Below are positions 25,576 to 33,865 of a stretch of 64,000 nucleotides of DNA, one piece after another. This DNA is from DATBGO01 sp963695645 (GTDB taxonomy: Bacteria; Actinomycetota; Actinomycetes; Streptosporangiales; Streptosporangiaceae). The stretch is from positions 62,001 to 126,000 of the forward strand of contig CAVOHC010000015.1 of assembly GCA_963695645.1 (NCBI GenBank), read 5' to 3'. The position numbers and the translations under genes were made by a program. Each line of letters begins with the position of its first letter. The stretch's first letter is position 1. The notes below the pieces were generated by a model. The model was not told the DNA's origin. It saw only the letters and a program-made list of their open reading frames with translations, and searched no databases.

Positions 25576-26334
25576 TTAAGGCAGCACGCCGGTGGTGTTG
25601 TCCCACATCTGATCGTCGTAGACGATCCCGTCAGCGAACTTCTGCAGCCGGTAGCTCAGCAGCTGCGGCCGCGGCCAGCGAGCCGGCCAGCCGGGCTCGG
25701 TCAGCACCTGCGGATCGCTGAAATTGCGGTCCGACCCGTTGATCAGCGGGGCGTAGCTGCCCGCCTGATCTGCCGCATCGATGACCCAGACCGTCTTGCC
25801 GCTCTGCCCGCACCACTGCAGCGTCACGCTCTCGCCGCTGACCGCCTCGCCGGCGAGCCCCGCGCACAGCCCGGTAGGCGTGCCGTACGGGGCGAACTCA
25901 GCCTCGAAGGCCTGGTCCGCGCCATAGTGCAGGGCGAGTGCCCGGCTGACGATGCCGAAAGAGGCAAGCTGGCGGACCGTTCCAGCCGGCCATATGCTCC
26001 AGTCCTCTGCAGGGTCGCTGTTGCTTGCATAGTGCAGGGTCACCCGGGTACCAGTGGCCTGGCGCCCGCGGAAGTCGTTCAGCACGAATTCGGGCCCGTA
26101 TTTCTGGGTGAAGTAGTTGGCGCAGAACGCGCCGCAGGGCACGCTCGCGTCTGGCCTGGCGGCCGGCCGGGACGGCGGCGCCGAGGCTGCGGCCCTAGCG
26201 GGCCGCGGCGATCCGGCGGGCCCGGCAGGCCGCGGCGAGGCGGTCGCCGCGCCCGCCGGAACGAGGCTCAGCGCGGTGATGCCAGCGATAACGCCCGCCA
26301 GCGCCCCAGCCGCGCGAGGTAAGCGATTCAGCAT
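25576..26334 (-). CDS. Secreted CGAFC-motif protein with Pro/Ala-rich linker
   Basis: The 252-residue product has a signal peptide (MLNRLPRAAG, core, GAATASP), an about 45-residue Pro/Ala/Arg linker, then the domain shared with the gene at 24682: VPCGAFCANYFTQKYGPEFV, LHYASNSDPAEDWSIWPAGT, LALHYG, GLCAG...LQWCG, KTVWVID, FSDPQVLT. The spacing of the four cysteines is conserved between the two. GGAGG stands before the ATG at 26334. The linker is absent from the paralogue and suggests display away from the cell surface. Function unknown. Confidence 0.7.
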   Translation of the reverse strand: MLNRLPRAAGALAGVIAGITALSLVPAGAATASPRPAGPAGSPRPARAAASAPPSRPAARPDASVPCGAFCANYFTQKYGPEFVLNDFRGRQATGTRVTLHYASNSDPAEDWSIWPAGTVRQLASFGIVSRALALHYGADQAFEAEFAPYGTPTGLCAGLAGEAVSGESVTLQWCGQSGKTVWVIDAADQAGSYAPLINGSDRNFSDPQVLTEPGWPARWPRPQLLSYRLQKFADGIVYDDQMWDNTTGVLP

Positions 26335-26510
26335 TCGTATTCCTCCGGTCTGCTCGGGTAGCTGCTGCAGCCGGCAAATATGCAGCCTTGTAGCGATGAG
26401 TAGCTGCATCTTTACTTAGTGCCACAGCCCTGACAGCAGGAAGACGCACGGATTTCGCTGAAGGTTGTCACTGAACTACATAAAGCAGCGAAATGGCGCG
26501 CCGAAGGTCT

Positions 26511-26640
26511 CCACCGTCAGGTCAGCGCCGTCACATCAGCGCCGTCAGGCCAGCGCCGTCAGGCCAGCGCCGTCAGGCCAGCGCCGTCAGGCCAGCGCCG
26601 TCAGGCCAGCGCCGTCAGGCCAGCGCCGTCAGGCCAGCGC
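26511..26640. repeat. About nine tandem 14-bp repeats between flotillin and secreted-protein genes
   Basis: The unit GCGCCGTCAGGCCA recurs every 14 bases from 26525 to 26637, with two diverged units at the left end. The block overlaps the stop codon of the flotillin-like gene (26629-26631). Spacer-free repeats of this length are not CRISPR. It may act in transcript termination or be a slippage product. Confidence 0.9.
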
Positions 26641-27792
26641 CGCCTTATCGCCGTTCGCGGGTTGCCCCGCGGTATCGGGCTCGCTTCCCGGGGTGAGAAC
26701 CCGGTCAGCCGATCCGGAGAGGCTCTTCTTCACTGAGTCCAGGATCGTCAGGCCCTGGCCTACCAGCCCAGCTGCTATCTCGCTGAGGCCATCCGCACCA
26801 TTCAGCACGCTGATGTTGGCGCCGGCCAGGCCTGCGGCGGCCTCCCTGACAATCTGCGGCAGCTGGTCGATCAGCATCCGGTCGAGCGCGATGCGGTTGT
26901 GCGAGGCCGCCGCCTCAGCCTGGAGCTGTACGCGCTCCGCGTCGGCCTTGGCCAGGATGCGCACCTTGTCCGCCTCGGCCTCGGCGGGCTTGATCACCTC
27001 GGCTACCAGCTGCCGCTGGCGCAGGTCGGCCTGGCGCTGGGCGAGGTCGGACTGAGCGGCGATGACGTTCATCTGCGCCTGGGCCTGTGCCAGCGGGCCG
27101 GCCTGCGCGGCCTCGGCCTGGGCCTTGTCGACCTCCGCCTTGTACTGAGCCTGCACCACCGAGGTCTGCCGCGCGTACTCCGCCTGGGCCCGCTGCGACT
27201 GCTGCTGCGCCTCGGCGGCCGCCTGGTTCGCCTGGGCCTGCGCGATCTGGGCCTGGCGCTGGATCGCCGCGTTGTGCGGCGCCGCCATCGCGTCGATGTA
27301 GCCGGTGTTCATGTCGTCGATCGACTGGATCTGCAGCGAATCGACGGTCAGGCCGATCTTGACCATCTCCGCCTTGGAGCCGTCGAGCACCTCGCTGGCC
27401 AGCTTCTGCCGTTCGGTCACGATTTCCTCGACGGTCATCGAACCGATGATCGAGCGCAGGTGCCCGGCGAAGATCCGGCCGGTCAGCGTCGACATCTGAT
27501 CCTGGTCGGACAGGAACCGCTGGCCCGCGTTGACGATGCTCTCCTCGTCGTTGCCGACCTTGAACGCGATCACCGAGCGGACGTTGAGCGAGATGCCCTG
27601 CTTGGTGACACATGTCTCAGCAACCTCAGCCTCGTACATGGACAGGTTGAGGAAACTGGCCTTGCGCACGAACGGGAGCACGAAGGCGCCGTGACCGGTC
27701 ACGACCTTGAAGGGCGCGCCGCTGCGCCCGTACCGGCCGCCGGATATCAGCATCGCCTCGTCAGGGGCTGGAACACGATAGCCGAGCATCAT
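26629..27792 (-). CDS. SPFH/Band-7 flotillin-like protein
   Basis: The 387-residue product has an N-terminal SPFH domain (GYRVPAPDEAMLISGGRYGR, KQGISLNVRSVIAFKVGNDE, MTVEEIVTERQKLASEVLDG) followed by a long Ala/Gln/Glu coiled coil (about residues 180-310) and a C-terminal segment with Gly/Ala-rich helices. This is flotillin/YqiK-like architecture; no strong N-terminal membrane helix is seen. Such proteins organise membrane microdomains. The gene for an NfeD-like OB-fold protein lies 43 bases upstream, the classic partner. The window's hopanoid operon makes lipids of ordered membranes, so a link is attractive but only inferred. Confidence 0.85.
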   Translation of the reverse strand: MMLGYRVPAPDEAMLISGGRYGRSGAPFKVVTGHGAFVLPFVRKASFLNLSMYEAEVAETCVTKQGISLNVRSVIAFKVGNDEESIVNAGQRFLSDQDQMSTLTGRIFAGHLRSIIGSMTVEEIVTERQKLASEVLDGSKAEMVKIGLTVDSLQIQSIDDMNTGYIDAMAAPHNAAIQRQAQIAQAQANQAAAEAQQQSQRAQAEYARQTSVVQAQYKAEVDKAQAEAAQAGPLAQAQAQMNVIAAQSDLAQRQADLRQRQLVAEVIKPAEAEADKVRILAKADAERVQLQAEAAASHNRIALDRMLIDQLPQIVREAAAGLAGANISVLNGADGLSEIAAGLVGQGLTILDSVKKSLSGSADRVLTPGSEPDTAGQPANGDKAALA

Positions 27793-27835
27793 TCATCTCC
27801 AATGGGGGTCGTCCCGGGGCCGCCCCCCCGGGGGG

Positions 27836-28084
27836 TCATTGCACATTCCAGTCGCCAGCGAAGGGATCGAGCGGATCGGTCCACTCGCTCACATCGACGG
27901 TCCTGGTCCCCCGGGTTTCGATGACCAGGACGGTCGCGCCCCTGGGTATCGGGGCCGGCGACCAGGCGATGTAGCACTCGGAGCCGCCCCTGATCTTGAC
28001 CAGCACTTCACCCGGGCCGGCCTGCCCTCGGGTGGCGACGGTGAGGACGCCGATGCTGCCGATAAGGGAGGTGTCCTGGGTCAC
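27836..28084 (-). CDS. Small NfeD-like (OB-fold) protein, flotillin partner
   Basis: The 82-residue product (GSIGVLTVATRGQAGPGEVL, VKIRGGSECYIAWSPAPIPR, GATVLVIETRGTRTVDVSEW) fits the C-terminal OB-fold domain of NfeD proteins, without membrane segments. The product starts at GTG 28084 with AGGAG-type sequences upstream. It is the first gene of a two-gene operon with the SPFH protein. In known NfeD-flotillin pairs the OB domain binds the SPFH protein. The assignment rests on pattern and context. Confidence 0.65.
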   Translation of the reverse strand: MTQDTSLIGSIGVLTVATRGQAGPGEVLVKIRGGSECYIAWSPAPIPRGATVLVIETRGTRTVDVSEWTDPLDPFAGDWNVQ

Positions 28085-28427
28085 CTGCCGCCGCTCCTCA
28101 TACCTCCTGAGCTAGAGTGCTCACCCTATCCCGTCGCACATCCTGGGCGACCGGCGAGATTCGGCCGGCCTCAGGACCGGTATCTGGAATAGCCGTAGGG
28201 GCTGGCGGGTTCTTCATCTGTGCCAGTGTGTTGTGTCCCCCGGGCCGCAACTACTGCCTTCGCGGAATACCGTCCGGCTGGAGCCGCGTTGTGCCTCCCG
28301 CCGAGAGGCGACCGCACGCTGGCACCTGGCACGCCCTCGCGAGCATCGCTCCGGGGGCGTCGTCATGCGGACGGACGAAGAGCGCTGCCGACGAACGGCA
28401 TCGCGGATGGACAGGAAGGCTGGCGCC
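28085..28427. other. Divergent intergenic region (NfeD-like / siderophore-interacting protein)
   Basis: The 343 bases separate two divergent transcription units. I see an AGGAGG-type ribosome-binding site for the minus-strand gene at about 28102-28108 and GGAAGG before the plus-strand start. No iron box like the one at 57540 was found, although the plus-strand gene is an iron-linked flavoprotein. Confidence 0.4.
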
Positions 28428-29222
28428 ATGGCTGAAGCACTGCCGCAAGCGGTCCGGGCCGGCTTGGAAGACCCGTTCGCCCAGCTCGCCGGCCCGCTCG
28501 CCGGTACCCGCCGCCTGGACCTCGAGGTGGTCAGCTCCGCGACGCTGACCCCGCACCTGCGGCGGATGCAGCTCACCGCGCCGCAGCTCGACGGCTTCGG
28601 CTACCAGCCGGGCCAGGACGTGATGCTGCTGGTCGCCGCCGAAGGAAACCGCCCGGTCCGGCGGCGTTACACCATCCGGGCGCTGGACGCCGCCAGCCGG
28701 CTCCTCACCATCGACGTCGTCCTGCACGGTGACGGCCCCGGCGAGCGATGGGTGCGCGCGGCCAGCCCGGGCGACAAGATCGAGGGCATTGCGCCGCGCG
28801 GGAAGATCACGACGTCTCCGTCAGCCGACTGGCACCTGTTCATCGGCGACGAATCAGCGCTCCCGGCGATCTTCGCGATGACCGAGTCGCTACCCGGCGA
28901 CTCGGTGGCCACGCTGATCATCGAGGTCCCCGGACCAGGCGACGAGCAGGAACTGCTCGCAGCGGCCAGGACCAGGCTCACCTGGCTGCACCGGAACGGG
29001 GCTCCCGCTGGCCAGGCCACGCTGCTGGCCGCCGAGGCAGCCGAAGTCGAACTGCTCCCCGGCGCCGGTCATGCGTATCTGCTCGGCGAGGCCACTGTGG
29101 TGTCCCGGCTGCGTGACGTGCTGGCCAGCCGCGGCCTCCGGCCCGATCAGGTGTCGCCGAAGGCCTACTGGGGCCGCGGCCGCGCCAACGCGGGCCACGG
29201 CGAGCCGGCCAAGGACGCCTAG
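28428..29222 (+). CDS. Siderophore-interacting protein (FAD-dependent ferric-siderophore reductase type)
   Basis: The 264-residue product shows the FAD-binding part (LRRMQLTAPQLDGFGYQPGQ, then RRRYTIRAL) and the NAD(P)H-binding SIP part (WHLFIGDESALPAIFAMTES, HAYLLGEATVV, PKAYWGRGRAN). Known role: cytoplasmic reduction and release of iron from ferric siderophores, as with ViuB/YqjH/FscN-type proteins. I chose ATG 28428 because GGAAGG lies ten bases upstream and the homology starts soon after; longer frames reach 28233. There is no siderophore gene beside it, so it probably serves imported siderophores. Confidence 0.85.
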   Translation: MAEALPQAVRAGLEDPFAQLAGPLAGTRRLDLEVVSSATLTPHLRRMQLTAPQLDGFGYQPGQDVMLLVAAEGNRPVRRRYTIRALDAASRLLTIDVVLHGDGPGERWVRAASPGDKIEGIAPRGKITTSPSADWHLFIGDESALPAIFAMTESLPGDSVATLIIEVPGPGDEQELLAAARTRLTWLHRNGAPAGQATLLAAEAAEVELLPGAGHAYLLGEATVVSRLRDVLASRGLRPDQVSPKAYWGRGRANAGHGEPAKDA

Positions 29223-29449
29223 CCGGCCCGACCAGCCAGCTCAGCCCAGGACCTTTCGGTGATCGACCGCCACCTGCACACACGCCTACGCCGAATCCAA
29301 CGGGTTCAAGGCCGCGTCGTAGATCCCCGAGAAGCTTGGTGGCTGTTCGGCGGGCGGCCCGGCCCACCAAACAGCTATGATCATGCGGCTGGCCGGGTCT
29401 GGCCCGTGGCGAGGTCCAGCTCACGTGTCTGCCCGGGGCGAAAGCCAGC

Positions 29450-30931
29450 TCAGCCGGTACCGCACCATGCGGCGACAGCGGCGCGGACGGCGTCGTCACG
29501 GGCAGCCTGGTCCCGTTCATCGGACGCCCACGCCACATACCCGTCCGGCCGGACGAGCAACGCCGCTGGCAGCCGCGGCGGGCTGCACTGTGCGTAGGTG
29601 ACCGCCTTGACGTGCCCGGGAAGATCGCGGGGCGGCGCGCCGCAGTCCCGCTCGAGCAGCACGAACCGGCCGTCACGGAATTGCTCGTACAGCCGCGTGA
29701 CCGAGCCGTCGGCCAGCCTGACCATGCCACGTGGCAGCCGTTTCCCTGCAATGGGATGCGCCGACTTATCAGCCTGCGGGTAGCTGATCGAGACACCGGA
29801 GTAATCGCGGGCCAGCCGGACCTGCACCGGCGGCAGCGGCACGACGAGCCGGTGCACCGCCCAGCGCAGCGCCCGCCGGCCGCAGGTCCGCGCGGTGTTC
29901 AGGCTGAACTGGCGCCCGGTCAAGGCGAGCACGGCCTGGCCCACCGGATGGCGTTCATCGTGATAGGAGTCGAGCAGCCAGCCGGGCGCCCAGCCGGACA
30001 TGACGGCGCCGAGCTTCCAGCCCAGGTTCACCGCGTCCTGGAGGCCGGTGTTGAGCCCCTGCGCGCCGGCCGGCGAGTGCGCGTGCGCGGCGTCGCCTGC
30101 CAGCAGGATCCGGCCGCTGCGGTAACCGGGCACCTGCCGGCTCTCGCTCCGGTACCTGCCCGACCAGCACATCTCCCGAGGCCCGAAATCGTGGCCGGTG
30201 ATCCGCAGCAGGCCGGCCCGCACCTCCTCGATCGTGACAGGCTCGGTGACCGCCAAATCCGCGCGAGCGTAGTCATACAGCACCACCCGGCAAGAGCCAT
30301 TCTTAAACGGGAACATCAGCAGCATGCCGGCCTTGGACAGATCACCGTACGCGCTGGTCATCGGGAGCCCGTCGAGAAGCAGGTCGGCAAGGATGACCGA
30401 GCCTGGATTGGGGAAGCCGGGAAACGGCATCCCGATGGCCTCGCGGACGAAGCTGCGCACCCCGTCGCACCCCACCGCGTACGCGGCCCGGGTCACGGTG
30501 CCGTCCGCGGTGGTCACGCTCACCCCGGTGCCGTCCTGCTCAAGCCCGGTTACCCGCGACGACCAGCGGATCTCCGCGCCGAGGTCGAGGGCCCTGGTCG
30601 CCAGCAGCAGCTCGATCCGGCTTTGCGGCATGTCCAGCAGGTAGGGGAAGTCCGAATCGAGCACCCCGAACCTGATCATGGCGCCCTTCGGGCCGAGCGG
30701 GAACGACGGAACAGCAAGCCCGGCACCGGCATACACCTCTGCCTGGCCGCGCAGGTCAAGCACCTCCATGCTGCGGGCGTGCAGGCAGATCGCCCGCGAG
30801 TCAGACCGGGGCGCGTCCCGCCGGTCGAGCACCAGGCATCGCACTCCGGCCAGCGCGAGCTCGCCAGCCAGCATGAGCCCGGTCGGCCCCGCCCCCACGA
30901 TGACAATGCCATCATCGGGCCTAATCGCCAC
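29450..30931 (-). CDS. FAD-dependent aromatic-type monooxygenase (PHBH/MhpA-like)
   Basis: The 493-residue product has the FAD-binding GxGxxG in VIVGAGPTGLMLAGELALAG, the DG motif in AVGCDGVRSFVREAIG, the GD motif in ILLAGDAAHAHSPAGAQGLN, and a C-terminal thioredoxin-like tail, as in phenol or rifampicin monooxygenases. It should hydroxylate an aromatic or polyketide substrate with NAD(P)H and O2. I chose GTG 30931 (GGAGG four bases upstream); the frame is open to GTG 30970. It is convergent with the siderophore-interacting gene; the gap between them (29223-29449) holds no gene. The substrate is unknown and no pathway neighbours are visible. Confidence 0.8.
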   Translation of the reverse strand: MAIRPDDGIVIVGAGPTGLMLAGELALAGVRCLVLDRRDAPRSDSRAICLHARSMEVLDLRGQAEVYAGAGLAVPSFPLGPKGAMIRFGVLDSDFPYLLDMPQSRIELLLATRALDLGAEIRWSSRVTGLEQDGTGVSVTTADGTVTRAAYAVGCDGVRSFVREAIGMPFPGFPNPGSVILADLLLDGLPMTSAYGDLSKAGMLLMFPFKNGSCRVVLYDYARADLAVTEPVTIEEVRAGLLRITGHDFGPREMCWSGRYRSESRQVPGYRSGRILLAGDAAHAHSPAGAQGLNTGLQDAVNLGWKLGAVMSGWAPGWLLDSYHDERHPVGQAVLALTGRQFSLNTARTCGRRALRWAVHRLVVPLPPVQVRLARDYSGVSISYPQADKSAHPIAGKRLPRGMVRLADGSVTRLYEQFRDGRFVLLERDCGAPPRDLPGHVKAVTYAQCSPPRLPAALLVRPDGYVAWASDERDQAARDDAVRAAVAAWCGTG

Positions 30932-31064
30932 ACATCCTCCAGCTCGCCGCAGCATTAACCGAACTAGCACACGCTAAGCCACTGGGTTGTTCTCCTCAAT
31001 GTGCAGGAACCTGCTTCATAATGAGGCGAAGAGGTCGTCAGCCGCGCCGAAGGGAGTGCGCCGG

Positions 31065-33125
31065 GTGTTGCCAGCCGGATCGACGTCCGATTTCCCAGCG
31101 CTTGTGTCGAGCACCTCCGCGCGGACCCTTATCCTCGGCATCGACAAGGCCGGCCGGATTCTCCAGCATGACCGAAACGCTGCGGAGGTGCTCGGCGACG
31201 GTCCTGGCGCGCTGCTCGGGGTCGAGCTCGGCCGCCTGATCACCAACCCCGCCCATGTCGTCGCGCTGACCGAGCTCATCGGCTCGGCCTGTGCCGATCG
31301 CGAGGGCACCGCAGTGCTGACGATCAGGCTGGGCAACGGCGACCACGCCGACGCTGTGGTCACCGTGCAGTCGGTCAGGTCTGCCGACGCCGGCCTCGCC
31401 GCGCTGGTGATCCTGCGGATCGCGCCGCTGTCCGAGGGCCGGTTCCTCGATCCGGCCGTCATGCGGCATGCACTGCTTGACGGTGCCGTGCGCAGGACCG
31501 GGGGGGCGCTCGACCTGGATCAGATGGCACCCGAGCTGATCAACATCATCGTTCCGCACTTCTGTAATGCGGGCGGGCTGCTGGTGCTGGAGAGCCTGGT
31601 GGGCGGCGACGATCCGCCCGCCGACGAACTCCACGGGACGCGCGCGGTCCGGCGGCTGGCGATCGCTCACGACGACGGCGATCCGGGCTGGGAAGCCGCT
31701 TTCCCGGTCGGCGAGATCCTCCGGTACCCGCCGGGAACGCCGTATACACAGTGCCTGGACACCGGGCAGCCGGTTCGCGAGGTCGCCGTCTCGGCCGAAA
31801 CCGCCGACCACATCGCGACGTCATGGCTGCGCAAGCCGGTGGCCAGGCTGCTGTCCGGCGTTTCGATGCTGCTGCTGCCGCTGGTCGCCAGGGACACGAT
31901 GCTCGGTTTCCTGGTGTGCATCAGGAAGACCGGCTACCGCCGGTTTGACGCTTACGACACGGAGATAGGCATGGAGTTCGCCGCCCGGGCGGCGATCTTC
32001 ATGGACAATGCCCGCAGGTACTCCAGAGAGCGGGCCACCGCCCTCACCCTGCAGCGCAGCCTGCTGCCGACTGGCCTGTCCGCGCCGTCCTCAGTCGATG
32101 TGCGCCACCGCTACCTGCCGGGCAGCAAGCTGATCGAGGTCGGCGGCGACTGGTATGAGTCGATCGCGCTGCCCGGCGGCCGGGTCGCTCTTGTCGTTGG
32201 TGACGTGGCCGGCCACGGCGTGCGCGCGGCGGTCACGATGGGCAGGCTGCGGACCGCCATCCACACCCTGGCCAGGCTCGAGCTGCCGCCCGTCGAGACG
32301 CTGCAGCAGCTGGACGAGCTGATGCGGGAACTTGGCGTGCGGGAGCCGCACTTCGCCACCTGCATCTACGCGATCTTCGACGCAGTTACCGGAACCTGCG
32401 AAGTCGCCTCGGCCGGTCACCTGCCGCCCCTGCTGGTCCGGCCGGACGGCACCAGCGAGTTTCTCGACGTCTCGCCGGCCCCGCCGCTTGGCATCGGCGC
32501 CGGGCCCACCGAGAGCAGGACGCTCGAAATCGACGACGGCAGCCTGCTGGTGCTCTACACCGACGGGCTCGTCGAGAAGCGCACCGCCGACATCGACGAG
32601 GGGCTGGCCAGGCTGCGTGGCGTCTTCGGCCCTGGTTCCGCCGGCCGTACGCTCGAGGATCTCTGCAAGGCCACCCTTGACGGGGTCTATTCAGATCATC
32701 AGCGCGATGACATCGCGCTGCTGATCGCGAGGCTGCGCAAGCTCCCTGCGGACCGGCACGTCACCTGGACGCTGCGCGCCGAGCTGACCGCGGCCCACCG
32801 GGCGCGCTTCCTTATCGGCCGCCCGCTCCGCCGCTGGGGCCTAGCCGAGCTGATCCCCCTGGCCGAGCTCCTCGTTTCCGAACTGGTGACCAACGCGGTC
32901 CGTTATGCCCAGGGCCCGATCGGGCTGCGCCTGGTGCTGGAGGACGGGCTGGTCTGCGAGGTGTTCGACGAGTCCGCGGCGCTGCCCAGGATGAGGTACC
33001 CGGGCACCGAGGAGGAGCGCGGCCGTGGCCTGCAGGTCGTGAGCCAGCTGGCGCAGCGCTGGGGCGCCAGGCGTACGCCGTCAGGCAAAGTCGTCTGGTG
33101 CGAGCTGTCGCTGCCCCGCTCCTGA
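31065..33125 (+). CDS. PAS-GAF-SpoIIE-HATPase phosphatase/anti-sigma regulator
   Basis: The domain order from the start at GTG 31065 (AGGGAG eight bases upstream; ATG 30999 is an alternative) is: PAS-like (about 10-110; LILGIDKAGRILQHDRNAAE), GAF (130-330; VGEILRYPPGTPYTQCLDTG), SpoIIE/PP2C (350-550) with GGDWYES, VVGDVAGHGVRAA, CEVASAGHLPPLL and LYTDGLVEKR, and a C-terminal HATPase (570-680) with ELVTNAVRYAQG and GRGLQVVSQL. Actinomycetes use such fusions to control anti-anti-sigma factors through both phosphatase and kinase modules. The 3' end overlaps the convergent ABC ATPase gene by 45 bases. Confidence 0.85.
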   Translation: MLPAGSTSDFPALVSSTSARTLILGIDKAGRILQHDRNAAEVLGDGPGALLGVELGRLITNPAHVVALTELIGSACADREGTAVLTIRLGNGDHADAVVTVQSVRSADAGLAALVILRIAPLSEGRFLDPAVMRHALLDGAVRRTGGALDLDQMAPELINIIVPHFCNAGGLLVLESLVGGDDPPADELHGTRAVRRLAIAHDDGDPGWEAAFPVGEILRYPPGTPYTQCLDTGQPVREVAVSAETADHIATSWLRKPVARLLSGVSMLLLPLVARDTMLGFLVCIRKTGYRRFDAYDTEIGMEFAARAAIFMDNARRYSRERATALTLQRSLLPTGLSAPSSVDVRHRYLPGSKLIEVGGDWYESIALPGGRVALVVGDVAGHGVRAAVTMGRLRTAIHTLARLELPPVETLQQLDELMRELGVREPHFATCIYAIFDAVTGTCEVASAGHLPPLLVRPDGTSEFLDVSPAPPLGIGAGPTESRTLEIDDGSLLVLYTDGLVEKRTADIDEGLARLRGVFGPGSAGRTLEDLCKATLDGVYSDHQRDDIALLIARLRKLPADRHVTWTLRAELTAAHRARFLIGRPLRRWGLAELIPLAELLVSELVTNAVRYAQGPIGLRLVLEDGLVCEVFDESAALPRMRYPGTEEERGRGLQVVSQLAQRWGARRTPSGKVVWCELSLPRS

Positions 33126-33818
33126 CGCCTCAGCGGCGTGCCTGGTGTCCTGCTTGATGGAGAGCTTGCCACCTTGCATCACGCCGACCCGCTCGGCCCG
33201 GCGCGCGATGGAGCTGTCATGGGTGATGAGGACGAGGGTGAGGCCGCGGTCCCGCCAGAGTTTCTCCAGCAGCCCGATGATCTCGTCTCTTGTTCCTTCG
33301 TCAAGGTTGCCGGTCGGCTCATCGGCTAGCAGCACCTTGGGCTCCTTCACCAGCGCCCGGGCGATCGCCACCCGCTGCTGCTGGCCGCCGGACAGCTCGG
33401 CGGGCAGGTGCCTGAGCCGGTCCCCGAGTCCGACGTCTTCCAGCGCCTGCCGGGCCCTGGCCTGCCGCTCCCCCGCGCTCACGTGCAGCGGCACCAGCGC
33501 GGCCTCCACATTTTCCTGCGCGCTCAGCGTCGGGATCAGGTTGAACGTCTGGAAGATGAACCCGATCGAAGTGGCCCGCACCCTCGTGACCTGGCTCTCC
33601 CGCATCTCGGCCAGGTCCTGGCCGTCGAACTCGACAGTTCCCGATGTGGGCCGGTCCAGGCCGCCGAGCATCTGCAGCAGCGTGGTCTTGCCGTGCCCGG
33701 TCGGGCCCTGGATCGCCAGCCATTCACCGTCCTCGATCACCACGTCCACGCCCTGCAGCGCGTGCACGGAGGTACGGCCCTTCTGGTAGACCTTCGTCAC
33801 GCCGGTCAGCTTGTACAT
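33081..33818 (-). CDS. ABC exporter ATP-binding protein (MacB/LolD type)
   Basis: The 245-residue ATPase has Walker A GPTGHGKTTLLQ, signature LSGGQQQRVAIARAL, Walker B VLLADEPTG and the MacB-type stretch EPTGNLDEGTRDEI. H-loop: LVLITHDSSIA. It is paired with the MacB-like permease gene 47 bases upstream; two such permeases would form a dimer. Known family roles are export or extraction of lipids, peptides or drugs rather than import. The coding 3' end overlaps the convergent phosphatase gene (33081-33125), which links their expression. Confidence 0.9.
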   Translation of the reverse strand: MYKLTGVTKVYQKGRTSVHALQGVDVVIEDGEWLAIQGPTGHGKTTLLQMLGGLDRPTSGTVEFDGQDLAEMRESQVTRVRATSIGFIFQTFNLIPTLSAQENVEAALVPLHVSAGERQARARQALEDVGLGDRLRHLPAELSGGQQQRVAIARALVKEPKVLLADEPTGNLDEGTRDEIIGLLEKLWRDRGLTLVLITHDSSIARRAERVGVMQGGKLSIKQDTRHAAEASGAGQRQLAPDDFA

Positions 33819-33865
33819 GGTCCTCTTGTCTCCTCGGTGTCCGATCGGTCAGCTCAGGCGGCCGG

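Noticed and set aside
26511..26640. CRISPR-like repeat array
   Set aside because: Units of 14 bp follow without spacers, and no cas genes are near.
29612..30958. 448-codon plus-strand frame opposite the FAD monooxygenase
   Set aside because: Antisense shadow: the opposite strand carries all flavin-binding motifs.
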